From Heterotrichella gracilis (taxonomy: Eukaryota > Sar > Xanthophyceae > Tribonematales > Xanthonemataceae), in contig JAULBX010027064.1 in NCBI GenBank assembly GCA_032358255.1, positions 1-40,920 of the forward strand: 40,920 nucleotides of DNA, read 5' to 3'. The notes below the pieces were generated by a model. It made no database searches. It was not told the origin of the DNA and was given only the letters and a program-made list of their open reading frames with translations. Of the stretch, positions 11,525-22,683 are shown piece after piece (positions within the stretch are counted from its first letter, which is position 1; every line of letters begins with the position of its first letter). Position numbers and translations under genes: made by a program.

Positions 11525-12519
11525 GGCCGCTTTTGGACCCTCATTGGGGGCCACCTGCGGCCCGCTGTACATCATGGGATGGGGGAGGGGAGTGTGTGCA
11601 TCCAGGACTGGGTATGCCACTTCAGTCAGCAGCAATGCCATCGGAACAGTTTTGAGTGGTTGGCGCAATTTTGTCGAAAGCCCAGCCTGTACTCCGTGGC
11701 ACACGGGTACCAATTTTGGTAGGATAGGATTTTGGAGATGGGAGCTGTTGATATATATTCCCTTCTATCGTGTTGCCCCCCTGGTTCAGAACCTCGTTAT
11801 CCAGGTCGCGTGGAGTGTTTTTTCTAAATCTGTCGCAATAACTTCTGATTTATTACTACTTCACTGTTATCTGCCTAATAGGAAGTAGCACTCCGTTGCT
11901 CAGCTTTCGTTTCCCATTTCTGGCACTCAGTCCGCGGGGGCCTGGCTACAATCAGCGTCACATCTTTACTTTCGGCTTACTTGAAATGGGTTTTGCTTTT
12001 GAAGGTTTACACGTCCACTTCACACGGAATGTACTGTTCAGCCATCCACTGATGTGCTCCTCATCCCGCTATTTATGTTAGCTTTGAATGGAAATCCCCC
12101 TCGCTACAGTCCTTCAGTACCATCCATTCCTATATGGAGCTACTAGGACACCATTCAGACGAGCCCCCCACATAACCCCCCCACATCTCGTGGGTCATGA
12201 CCATCAACTGGTTGGTTGACCAGCGGCGATACACATATTCTGTAAATATTTATTACGCCAGCTATCACCACCTGAACAACAATGTGCCACCCATGTTTGA
12301 CGTGCCCAACTGTGCATCCGATGGCTCATCGCTGGGGGTGATCTCCAAATATTCCATTTGAATGTACGAGCTGTCCTGGTATTGGGTTACAGAGGCCGGT
12401 GCGGCTTAGCAGGTGGAAAGTGCACCTTCAAAATTGATAGAAATATGGTTTTGGCACTTGCCCGACTATTGGCGGTCACCATCGCTCAGCAGCCTGTTTA
12501 TGGGGCAGCAGCTTGCCAC
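11525..12519. other. Intergenic region between convergent genes
   Basis: The sequence is AT-richer than the genes. It contains the likely 3' UTR of the kinase gene (TGTAA at 12241-12245, sense) and that of the minus-strand UPF0047 gene (TTACA, i.e. TGTAA on the minus strand, at 12387-12391). No supported gene is seen. Confidence 0.55.
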
Positions 12520-12850
12520 TGGCTAGGGTTTTTGCCAGGGTTTCCCCACCGCCACACCCAGCCCTTGCCCCTCGCCTGGCAGAGTGACCATTAGGGTAGG
12601 TCCCTTGCCGGGCCGCTGTCTAGGGTTTCTGACAACACCCCTGCTAGGGTTCTTGTGCCACTCGATGCCACAATGTGCCAATACTCCCATCAGCACACCC
12701 CCTGCCCTGCCCTCCCCTGCCACTGAGCGCGCACCCCATTGCCTGGCTAGGGTATCACCTGCTGCGCATTCCCACCTAGCATCAGCGGCACCAATAACGC
12801 TTGTCCTGCTGTGTGGCCATTAGGGTGCGCCTACTTGCCTGGCCACTAAA
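12520..12850 (-). pseudogene. Two decayed downstream copies of the UPF0047 terminal exon
   Basis: Read on the minus strand, about 12775-12843 matches the last UPF0047 exon including its TGA: RRTLMATQQDKR against [13 protein letters not shown] second, older copy at about 12545-12615 reads GPTLMVTLPGEGQG. Spacing is about 220-230 bases. All three carry CCCTA words in the minus sense, so the region first looks like a telomere-like minisatellite. The amino-acid pattern shows that it descends from the exon. Confidence 0.75.
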
Positions 12851-13001
12851 TAGGGTTGTAGCTAGGGTTTCTGCTAGGGCTTATCATCCCACTGTTATAA
12901 AGATCCGTGCCCTTGCCCTGCAGTGCGCTCCCAATTGCCTTGCCACTGGCCACCCAGCCTTCCTGCCAGGCTTCCTCCAAATGGGCTCTCCTCCACTGCC
13001 A

Positions 13002-15363
13002 TCAGCGGTCCCCGTGGCGCTTGCCCTGTAGGGTAACCACTAGGGTTCGGCCACCTGCGTGGTCCCTGTGCTCGCACAGCCACACGCCCTGCACAGCCAC
13101 ACAAGGAAATGTCATAATTAACTAGAATAAAGACAATTAGATCTCAAAAAATAAAGTCAGTAAGCAGTGGCTGAGCCTCATCATGCACACACCAGCAGGC
13201 ACCAGCTACGCATGGACACCCTGCCACACACAGCAGCCAATGGGTGGAGGCCGGACCCTAAACCCTTGCATGGCCACCCACGGCAGCCAGTAGGCAACAG
13301 CCACACATGCACAACAGCCACCCAAACAACAGCCAATGGGCAGCTGCCATATCCTAAACCCTAAACCTCTGCACAGCCGCACACAGCCACACCCTTGCAC
13401 AGGAACACACAGCACCCATCTCTACCTCCTCCTGTACCCTACAACCTGTGCCGTTCACGTGCATGCACAAACAGCACCCGGTGTGCAGCCGGCCCACCCC
13501 AGGCTGCGAGCAAGAGCTGACAAGGCACCGGCAGTGCACCTGTGCGCAGTGGGCCATGGCCAACGTGGTTTGGGAGAATGCACCACATCGCCCACCACAC
13601 CACACACCACCACCACCACCACTATACACCCCCCACCCACCCATTCCCACCCCACCCCAAACCCGCCACCCGCCACCATCCACCATCCACCATCGTGCCC
13701 AGGTTGAGCTGCCCCCTCCCCCCCCCAACCCCGCCACCACCACCCCGCCCCCCACCTGCCATGTGCCGAGGTTCAAGTTTCCGCGTGTGATTGGCACCGT
13801 CACCGATGACCCAAACATGCTTGCCTTGAGGTGCGCGGGCATGTCATCCGGGCCCTCAGAGGTGTGCACCCAGGGGGCGCTGGGGCCCTGCGGGAGGGGT
13901 GGGTGGGTGGGTGTGAGGCGATTGTGGGTGAGCGTGTTGCCTAATGAGAGTGTAATGAGAGACCTGGGTGTAAAATTGCGGGTTTGGATGCTTGATTAGC
14001 GTTGGTGATCAGGGTGTGGGCGGTGTATGTGATCGGTGACGGTGTAGGTGAAATAACCCTTAAGGGTTTGTCATGACTGCTGCAAGGTTGGTACCATGAG
14101 CTTCAGCGGGGGACACAATGGGCAGCAGATGAATTAAAGGCCAGAGAACCCTTGAAAGCCGCAGGGCTCCAGTTCCAGGGGTTGCAAGGGAAAACCTGTG
14201 CAGGTAGGGTTTTGCGCAGGGTTTTGCGCCGCGCACCTCTGGCACCACCTTGTTGAGGAAGGTCTCTGTGTCAGCGCGCACATCGGGGTCGTAGTTCTGC
14301 GGGGGAGGATGGATAAAAAGGGTCAGGGTTTTAGGGTTTTGCGGGGGCGGTATGAGATCTGGGCCGCTAAATAGGCTATTCGGGAAAAAGGGCGGGTGGG
14401 GGGGGAGGGGGGGGGGATCCACATGACGATAGTATCACCCCCTCTATCGTGACCAAAAATGTCGTCAGCTTGTGCAATATAGGGAAGAGCTGCTTAAAGC
14501 TGCCATGCCACGGCGCTACCTGATACGTTATTGGCTGTGCACTTGCTGAGCATGAATTTAAAGACTATTCTAGTACACACATGCAGTAGTAAACAGCACA
14601 GATGCTTGCGTCTGAGTGCTGAGTGCAACGGGAATGTGGTTGCTGGCTGAGCGGTAATAGGCAGGGCACCAAAACCCTAGACCACCCCCCCCTCCCCTAC
14701 AAACCCTACAACGTTGACCCTAGTTTAGGTTGTGGGCTAGGACCACTTACCTCGTTTATGGTGAGGGACGCAGAGGTGTGCTGGACTGCAGGGCAAGGGA
14801 ACGCATATTAGGGTGGTGTGTGCTAGGGTTTTGGGAGCAAGCAGGATCGTCACAGTGCGGGTGGGGACACCGCTGTGGCTCAGGGTATGGTCAAGGCAAA
14901 TCAGGGTTAAGGTGACTAGCCAGATGGTTTCAGGCAAGCGTTGAAAGTTCAGCTTCCCTGTGCAACCCGCACAACACGGCAGCAACAGTAGGCATGTGGG
15001 TGCGGGTTAGGCCATTGGACGTACTGAAGATGTGGCAGAGCCCGATCTCAAACTCGTGGGCCGACTTCGATATCTTTTCGACGATCTGCGCAAGGGATGA
15101 CAGCGGCGAGTGAGGCAGTGTTGCTCAAGGTGGTGCGCATGGGAGATGCATGCATGCATAAAAAACGGTTGCATGGGGGTCAAGAAAAGGTACAGCAAAA
15201 TGGAGGTCAAGCAAAGGTTCTCCAGTGCAGCCATTGGCTTAAAATGGCTGTTTTGACACAGCCCTCGGTGCCCACTGGGCGAGTTGCTGACCTGGTTGGT
15301 TATCAGGTGGCACCCTCTTTTGGCTGGGGGTAGTGTGAACTCAACCTGCGCCCAGTGCGCCAT
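13002..15363 (-). CDS. UPF0047 / YjbQ-family protein (putative secondary thiamine-phosphate synthase)
   Basis: Six small exons on the minus strand: 15292-15363, 15025-15085, 14751-14785 (a 35-nt micro-exon), 14237-14296, 13756-13887 and 13002-13088. All have GT-AG borders and matching phases, giving 148 residues, the usual family length. Motifs in order: [83 protein letters not shown] and [16 protein letters not shown], the DPDVR acidic motif, DDMPAH and GTWQ..CEHR are hallmarks of UPF0047. Bacterial YjbQ has been linked to a weak thiamine-phosphate synthase activity; the biological role is unsettled, so function here is inferred. No transit peptide is visible, which suggests a cytosolic protein. 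The gene is divergent from the RRM gene, 533 bases away. Introns carry CCCTAAA words before acceptors. Sense TGTAA lies at 12391-12387. Extra copies of the last exon follow the stop. Confidence 0.9.
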
Positions 15364-15896
15364 AGCGACAGATGCAGGAGACAGTCCTTGGTTGCAGCTA
15401 CCACCGCTTTCAACACAGCTATAAGCAAGCGTCGCTGTGCAGTAAACCCAGCAGCAGAGCACGAGTGGCGAGGGGATTGAAGGGTTGTTCAGTGGCATGC
15501 ACATGCACCAGTGACAAGGGCTAGTGAGGACCAACGGCGACCGTTTCAAGTATTTCAAGTGTCTAGCCTTGATATCAGTTATAGGCCTAACTGATCTGTT
15601 TTTGCATGGCATTCTTAGGCGGAATTGCCACCGTTTCCGCCTGGAAAAGCAGCCACCGATAGCCGCCGAGAGGAGTGAAAGCAAAACAAGTTTCGCGAGA
15701 CGTCTACCCTGCTTCCTTCCAAGCGCATTAAAGCTGCACTGGCTTTCCGTCGTTGCCTGTAAACGCTGTGACGTCGAAAGGCGCATCCAGGCAACTCCTT
15801 GCGTTGAGCAGCATCTCAACCGAGCTGCACCTGATTTGATTGGCAGCCAGAGAACCGTTTCTGAACCCGCCCAGTTGAGCTGTGTCACCTCGCACG
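15364..15896. promoter_or_regulatory. Divergent promoter spacer between UPF0047 and RRM genes
   Basis: The 533 bases between two divergently oriented start codons must hold both 5' UTRs and probably both promoters. A long minus-strand frame crosses it, but the only support in that frame is UPF0047 exon 1 at its edge. A TTTCGCGAGA palindromic core lies near 15688 and TTTCCGCC near 15633. Whether either is functional is unknown. Confidence 0.5.
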
Positions 15897-18657
15897 ATGG
15901 CAGATGGGGATGATGGGAGGAAGAGAGACAGGGATGGGGGGGATGGGGACGCGCCAGCGTATCCCGAAGGTGGGCCGATGCTGATGGCATCGATGTTTGG
16001 ATGCCATATCCGCACAGTGGGTTTTAGAACTGAAACCAAGCGTTGATGTGGTGGCAGGGAACGTGATCAAGGTGGCGAGGCGTATCTTCGTGGGAAACAT
16101 GTCCTGGCAGACGGACTGGAGGGGACTGAAGGACTATTTCAAGCAGGCAGGAAACGGTAGGGGCCATCCCATACAATAATTGATGTCTGATGCTGTGTCT
16201 GATGCTTGTCACAAGCCCCTCAACATATTTCCCTTGCCTGTTGCAGTGCTCCACGCTGATGTGCTGAAGGAAGGTGGTCGCTCAAAGGTGCGGTTTGGGA
16301 GCTTTCAAGTGGCTATTGCTGGTTGCCTGAAATGGCACCCTCCTTGACATCACTTCATATGGTTACAACGTTGAGGGCCATGGGTTGCAGCCCACTTGCT
16401 GTACATTCTGCTTATTCCTGGCTGAGGGCACGGTTCTTTCTAGTTTTGTTCAAGGTTTGGTGTGTCTGTCTGGTGCAGGGCTGTGGGATTGTGGAGTTTG
16501 AATCGCCTGAAGACGCAGCCAATGCCATCCGCAACTTTGACAGGACAAACGTGGGTGGTGGTTTTTTCTGTGATGGTTTCTGTGTGGTGGTGCTGTTGTT
16601 CCTCTCAAGGCAGTGTGCCGTTGACCTTGACTTAAATTGGGCACTTGGTGGGTGGTTTACAGTTGGATGGGCGGGAAATCTTTGTCCGGGAGGATAGAGA
16701 GGACTACGAGTTGAAACAGGCGCTGGGGCAGCCGGTAGACAAGGACAGGCCGTTCAAGAGGGGCAGGGGGTACGGAGGTGACGGGGGGGTGGGCAGGAAG
16801 GTGTTTGTGAGCGGCCTCACCCCCGACACCACGTGGCAGGACCTCAAAGACCACTTCAAGCAGGGGGGCATCGTGCTGCACGCAGACATCCTCATGGTGC
16901 GCCGCCCACCGTCTCCCACACCTGGGTGCACTCTGCTTGCTGTTTTAACCCCAGGGTAGCGGTGGTTCATCCCTGGTGGTTATCGCCCTGTCGTAATGTG
17001 AAGGGAACAGTGTGCATCAACCTGTCCCTTATGCTTTCTACTGTCACAACTTTAGAGTGAGAAAGGTGAATTACGTGCTCAGGGTGGTGCCAGACGCCTG
17101 GGACTCTGTCCCAGTGGGACGGGGGCTTTCAGGCGGTTCAACTTACAGCTTTGTGGTGCAATGCAGGACTCAAGTGGCTACTCCAGGGGCTGTGGCGTGG
17201 TGGAGTTCCAAGACGCCTCTGACGCTGTGCAGGCCTGCAGCTTGCTCACCGGCTCGGTGCGTCCTTGCGCGCGCATCAAACCCTGATGCTTTTAACCGCA
17301 TCATCATCATGATGTCTAGACCAGCACTCAACTGTACTTTCGCACAAAGCATCGTCTCCATGCACCGCACCTTTTGCCCCGCGCACGCACCTGCATCCTT
17401 GAATTGAACCCATAGCTGCCTCCCGTGCAGGTGCTGCGTGGAGGCACACTCTTGGTGCGGATGGATGGCGAGGAGGGCGCCGTGCCCCCGCCCGAAACCT
17501 ACACCCCCAGCGGCGGCAGCGGCTACCCGCCAGCACGCGGCGGGGACGGCTATGGGCATCCACGTGGGGGGGATGGCTATGGGGCCCCACGCGGAGGGGA
17601 CTATGGGCCGCCCCGCGGTGGCGGCGGCTATGGCGGCCCACCACCGGCGCCGTATGGCGGCGGCGGGTACGGCGGTGGCGGTGGCTATGGCGGTGGCGGC
17701 TATGGTGGCGGTGGGGGCGGCTACCACTCCATGCCCCCACCCCCGCAGCCCTACCACCAGCCCTACCAGGCCGGCCCCCCACCCGGCGCTGGTGGCGGCG
17801 GTGGCAACCAGGTAGGTCTACAGGAGTCGGGAGGCGGCCCGGCGGTGCGGCTTCACCTCACGTGCATGCGCACATCACTACAGTCCATATTGCGTGCATC
17901 ATGTTGTAATCCGTAACATCTACAGCGTGTTGGCGCTTTGCACAATATCTTAGCAAATCTTCACAAATGCATCACTATGCATGGCTTGCAAGTTTCTGCC
18001 TGGTCTGCACGCCTGAACACCGCCTGCGCCGACCCCTTGCCTGAGCCCCTCCCCGGCTGCGTGCAGGTGGTTGTGCACGGCCTGCCCTTCTCCATGGAGT
18101 GGCAGGACCTGAAGGACCTCATGCGCCAGGCGGGGTCTGTGGCGCGTGCAGACATGATGAAGGAGCCCAGTACAGGGAGGTCAAAGGGCTACGGCATCGT
18201 CACATATGACAACCCAATGGATGCGCAGCGGGCCATTCAGGTGCGGCGCTGTGGTGTCACCCTCGCAAGCTGACTGGGATGTGCACTAGCGGCAGAATCT
18301 AATGGGAAGCAGAGGGTGATGACCTTGCAAAATTGTTGCATGCAGCCCATGTAGATGACCCTGCAAGGTCATTGACATGGACTCTAGGCTGTGTACTAAG
18401 CTGATGCTGGCATGGGTGCTGTTGGCAGCCGGGGGGGTGCGTACCACGACTAGGCAGCCTATGGATCGCCACTACTAGAAACTGGGGTTTGGTTCTGGCA
18501 TGCATATCATTCCCCCTCGCCATGTGGTGGGGCAGAGCATGTTGTAGCGGTTCTGTGATTTGGTGTGCTGACACCCGCCCTGCCCTTGCAGATGTTCAAC
18601 GGGAGCGAGTACATGGGGAGGGTGCTCAGTGTGAAGCCAGACAGGTTTGCACAGTGA
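15897..18657 (+). CDS. Three-RRM, glycine-rich RNA-binding protein, Gbp2/Hrb1-like
   Basis: Nine exons join in phase to 409 residues: 15897-15969, 16058-16156, 16247-16287, 16479-16550, 16663-16896, 17167-17256, 17431-17811, 18067-18240 and 18592-18657. The start ATG opens a short charged N-terminus (MADGDDGRKRDRDG). RRM1 (~33-105) has RNP2 RIFVGNM and RNP1 KGCGIVEF. RRM2 (~140-215) has KVFVSGL and RGCGVVEF. A Gly/Tyr/Pro-rich segment (~218-330, RGGDGYG and GGGGYGG units) precedes RRM3 (~331-409, VVVHGLPF, KGYGIVTY, ending GRVLSVKPDRF). The W-x-LKD-x(2)-FKQAG-x-V-x-x-AD pattern in each RRM and the GRVL end match yeast Gbp2/Hrb1 and hnRNP M-type proteins, which act in mRNA export and processing. 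Gbp2 and Chlamydomonas Gbp1 also bind single-stranded G-rich telomeric repeats. Nuclear or shuttling RNA binding is inferred; telomere binding is only a possibility. Candidate TGTAA at 19155. Confidence 0.88.
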
Positions 18658-19761
18658 GAGGCAGCCACCATGCAGCATACCCGCCTGCAGCCTGGTGCCC
18701 ATGCGCTGTTGTTGGGTGGCTGTTTTTTGGAGCTGCCATTCAGGCGCGTTGAGGGATTTTCAAAGGCCTCCCAAGGACGGGAGATTGCGCGTCAAAAGTG
18801 CCGACTGGGGCGCTTGTTTCCACAGTGCTAGCGTGCCAGCTGTGCTTCAACTTGGCTATGGACAGGAATTGGTCAGTGGCAGCCTGTTGAGTTTGTTGCC
18901 AAATCGCAAGAACACTGGTCTGCAGCATTTGAGCCTACCAAGAAACTGGCTGGCCTCGTCATCCGCACTTGTTGGCTGTACCCATGCAGCGGCCACTCTA
19001 TGTCGCCTGTCTTCCAACAGTGCCCAGCACCTGACGCTGTGTTTTGCACGGACTTTGGTGTTGTTCAGGCTGACTCTCTCTGGAAACCGATGTTGGGTGT
19101 TCAATACCAACCTGATGTTGGGCCCTGGCTACAATTTGGAGGTGCCCATCCCACTGTAACCAAAACCACTTGCATGCTTCTCTAAGACTTCAATTTTTAA
19201 ACTGCGCAGTTGCTCAAAAGGGTGCAGAGAAGTTGCGCAACAGGCTCAGGAAAAGGTTGATGTCAACAGTCAAGTGACAAAATTGCAGTCCGTCCTGCCT
19301 GCTACACGGTTTGGCCTGCGGAACTGTTGAACACCGGTTGGGACGCGAGCTTGCACTCAGGTGGTCTAAAGGGCACGTGCATGCACTAAACAAAAGCGGG
19401 CGATGTGGTTGGTACTGCACTAGTAACCGCCGACTGTCAGTACTTTGCAGGTGGGCGGCAGGTTATTGTTCTTAAACGCTGTCTTTGCAACGCCAGGCGT
19501 TTTGCATGCATACGACGACGTTTACAGCCGGGCGTAGCCAGAGGAGCAGGCAGTACCCCCGTTGCAGCACATGCAAGTGCGCCGCCTAGGAATAAGCAAG
19601 TATCTTTGTTCGCCATCGTGACACACGGCCTTGAGGCAGTCGCACCGTTTTGAGTCACGGTTTAAAACAGGACTTGGTGCCGTCACGCCCGCTGCAAAAT
19701 AGCTAGGGAACAGCCCGCCTGTCTACCTTGTGCCACAAGAGAAGGGAACAGTGGATACGAT
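18658..19761. other. Intergenic region, 1.1 kb
   Basis: This is the likely 3' UTR of the RRM gene (TGTAA at 19155-19159) followed by the 5' region of the next gene on the same strand. A 170-residue plus-strand open frame from 18647 has no recognisable motif and overlaps the end of the upstream CDS. I treat it as chance. Nothing else is supported. Confidence 0.55.
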
Positions 19762-20799
19762 ATGAGTTCAAAACCTAGGCGGTTGGACAGCCTTCTTGCC
19801 AAGACGGGTTACAAACCTAATCAAATCAGCAGCAGCAACGGTGGCGCCCATGTGTGCCTGGCCTTGCACTGTAAGTAGAGGACACCCTGCTGCCCGTTTT
19901 GCTTGGAACCAGTGACACCATGCCTGTTACATCCGTCTATGCATGTCCCTACTGGGCTCTAGTGTTGGAATCACAAGAAAGCTCACAAGCGGGTCTGTGT
20001 GTGTGGCCCCTGCAGGTTTGATGGTTGAGGAAGGCTTCCGGTCCGTGCACCCCTCTGGCAAGCCCCTCAGTGGCTACAAAGTGCCCAGTGACTGGAACGT
20101 CAAGTTTGAAGACGAGTGGCTATTCGAGTACAAGAAGTACGCCTGGGTTTTGCTTGAGCTGCTGTGCAACTGGTTCCACTCTTCTGACAACCCCAGGTCA
20201 TGCACCCAGCTCACTCACAACCCTGGGTTGATGTGGATACTCCTTGGTTTGTACAGGTCAGGCTTCGCAAACACCTTTGTGCTGCACTGCTCCTTGCAAT
20301 CGGTCAGTGGGCGGCTCTACGTGCAGCTGCGGGAGGAGAAGCCCGAGGACAACATCAAGTTTGTGGGGCTACAGGTGCAGCTCTACGTCACCGACCCTGC
20401 CCTGTGCAAGCAGTCAACCTGGGAAGGTATCGCAGCAGCGCCTTGAGTGCCCCTGTTGACGTGTTTGTATGGCGTCTTCCAGATGCAGGTGTCGGGCATA
20501 CAAGCTGACACCCAGTAGAGAGCATGTGCAGTTGGCAGATGGCGATGAACTGCTGAAGTAAACTGATGGGTCCTACTGTTTTTGCAGGTGTGGTTTCTGG
20601 CGAGGACCAGCTGGTTGACTATGTGCAGTCCTACCTCATCCAGCCTCTGCTTGAGACCAGTGAGCGCTCTTTGCACACAGAGGAGCTGGCGATATTCAGC
20701 TATCTGAAGGCAAGGCCAATGACGGTGGCGGTGGCAGGTGTGGCGTTGGCAGCAGCAGTGATCTTGGTACTACGGTACAGAAGGAAGGGCGGGTCTTGA
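19762..20799 (+). CDS. PI31/FBXO7 FP-domain-like protein with C-terminal membrane anchor
   Basis: Exons 19762-19870, 20016-20136, 20257-20426 and 20588-20799 join in phase to 203 residues. The start is the ATG opening the first exon, whose donor is a strong GTAAGT. Seen: a mixed N-terminal domain (GAHVCLALHCLMVEEGFRSV, a W near the middle in PSDWNVKF, a WLFEYKK strand, then NTFVLHCSL, GRLYVQLRE and VGLQVQLYV), then helix-rich sequence, then a hydrophobic stretch MTVAVAGVALAAAVILVL followed by RYRRKGGS. The order of helix-GW-strand-strand resembles the FP domain of the proteasome inhibitor PI31 (plant PTRE1-like): AFAVHxxFxxxGY, then GWN, YxFxY and LLV. This is a pattern judgement, not a database result. 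PI31 normally ends in a proline-rich HbYX tail, which is absent; the C-terminus looks tail-anchored. If right, it may act on proteasomes at a membrane. Otherwise it is an unknown tail-anchored protein. Candidate TGTAA at 21379. Confidence 0.72.
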
Positions 20800-22683
20800 G
20801 CGCAGATTATTTTTCCTGACTTGCAGCGATCCCTGCAGCTGTTTTTACACGCATTTTGTGTACATAGTGATGTGCTGACCAGTTTTTCAACTGGCGGTCA
20901 GTGCAACACCAAGCTTCTTGATGCATGTTGCAAGTCGGTCATTCTTCGTTGGGTAGTGTACTTTGGTTTGTGCCCTGCTATTCTTGTAGGCGTTGTTCCT
21001 TAGTTGTGTTTATTTACAAATTCTTGTTTAAACAGCTTGCTGCAGGTTCCTTGCTTTAGTCATCTCGTTTTTATATGCAGTAGCAACAATGGCCACATGG
21101 TGACCAGTTTGCTAAGCCATTTGCACTAGTTGGCGATTCTCAACCTGCCCAAAACCACGAAGTACCATATGCATGTTGCCAATAAGGGCGGTTGCCTGCC
21201 ACTATTGACTAGAAAACCCTTGGTACTTCCATCCGTTGATTGCGATTCAAGTCCAATACACGCCCTGCATTCTCAGCCCTCAGATTTAGCACCCAGTTGC
21301 CCTGCATGATCAGGTAGACCACCGTTGCCTGCTTGGTTGCTCTCAATTTGAAGGCAGCACAGCCATGGCGGAAATGCCTGTAAAGTAATCTGAACCCTCA
21401 CACGCAAACATGACGTTGTTTACAAACAGTATTTGATAAAATAAAACAGTGCCTCAGCTTGTGCCAGGGTTAACTTGCATGCTGAGAGTTGTCGCATGCC
21501 AGTTGTCCTGCGATGCTTTGGCGTGGGTGGCGCCTGGCCAGACGCCATGTGCCTGGCAGTAATAAAAGTTGCAGTTGCAGACTATACCTTTATTGCCTTG
21601 GCATACTTAACCTGGGGACATAATGTACAATGGTGCAGAATCTGGTTGTTCCGAACCAGAATGGTTCTGTCAATGCATGGCAGTGGCGCTGACTGGCGCA
21701 CGGCAGTGGCTGGCGCATGCACACCACTTTCATTCGTAGCGGCTATGCAAACATCTTGCTGATGGCATCAATCAATTAGTTGTACAGCTTTTCAAGCCTT
21801 GGGAACCAGGGTCCTGTTCTACATCTTGGTCCGAGCGCAGTCATGGCTGGGGCTGCACAGGCAGTGAGGCATCGCATTTATTGCTGAAGCGCAAATTACT
21901 TTCCTTTGAAGCCTGCTGGTAACTTCACCATCGGGTGTACAGCATACCCAGCTTTGTAAACCTACTAGAGGACCCAGCTGGACCATGCTGCATTATCGAT
22001 AGTGACTAAGCCCTTCATCTGCCCCAGATGACCTGCAGATGCAAAAATGCAAATTATTATCGATAATGGGTGAAAAGGTGTGGATGTGTTGGTGTGCATA
22101 AACTCCACCTTAAAAACCAGATAGTGCCAGAACAAGGCAGACAACAAGGTCAGGTGCCTTACGTACATAAACCATAGACCACGCGATCCAGTCGTTGATT
22201 GGGCTGTTTTGGTGTTGCACGGCAGTACCGCAACAAATTTTGGCGAGCTAGGTGATCGCTCGAGTTGGCAGAAAAGATCGCACAGCTCTGGCGCCACGGC
22301 CTGATCTGCCACCCAGTCCCTTCTAGTTTTATGCAAGGTTTTCAGACGACGAGAATAACTCGTTTGAACTACAACCTGGGTCAGAATTTGCACATCAGCG
22401 GGTGCAATGCGCAGTTTGTCAACCCTATCACCTAGCAAACCTGCTAGCGCCAGGGTGACTCCCTCTGCTATACCATCGACTGCAACAAAACCAGCGGCAA
22501 TTGCTCAAACTTCTCGGGCGTTTCGTTTGCTCTAGGGGCCCCGACATTCACAGATCACTCGGCAACTTGGTTCAACCCAACTTGCAGTACAAGCGCCCCA
22601 GGCTCCTAGTGTCCTGTGGAGCACCCCAAAGTGATCAACTTGACACCCTGTGCCGTCATATTGAGGACACAACTCCACGCACT
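20800..22683. other. Intergenic region, 1.9 kb, with one unexplained minus-strand open exon
   Basis: The left part is probably the 3' UTR of the preceding gene (TGTAA at 21379). On the minus strand an exon-like segment at about 22163-22479 has a good TTGTTGCAG acceptor and is open for about 105 codons (DGIAEGVTLALAGLLGDRVD at its start), with GTACGT/GTAAGG donors near its end. A second possible exon, 21965-22032, ends in TAG. The phases I tried do not join well, and I recognise no family, so I do not call a gene. Confidence 0.45.

Noticed and set aside
12520..13070. Telomere-like minisatellite or CRISPR-like array
   Set aside because: The repeated units are diverged copies of the UPF0047 terminal exon. 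There are no uniform direct repeats with unique spacers.
13448..13999. 183-codon plus-strand open frame
   Set aside because: It is antisense to a well-supported UPF0047 exon; the Pro/His runs come from C-rich intron ends.
15007..15990. 327-codon open frame on the minus strand
   Set aside because: Only the UPF0047 exon 1 segment inside it has family support. The rest crosses an intron and the promoter spacer, and the UPF0047 exon 2 it overlaps is read in another frame.
18647..19159. 170-codon frame after the RRM gene
   Set aside because: It begins inside the last RRM exon in another frame and shows no domain; more likely 3' UTR.
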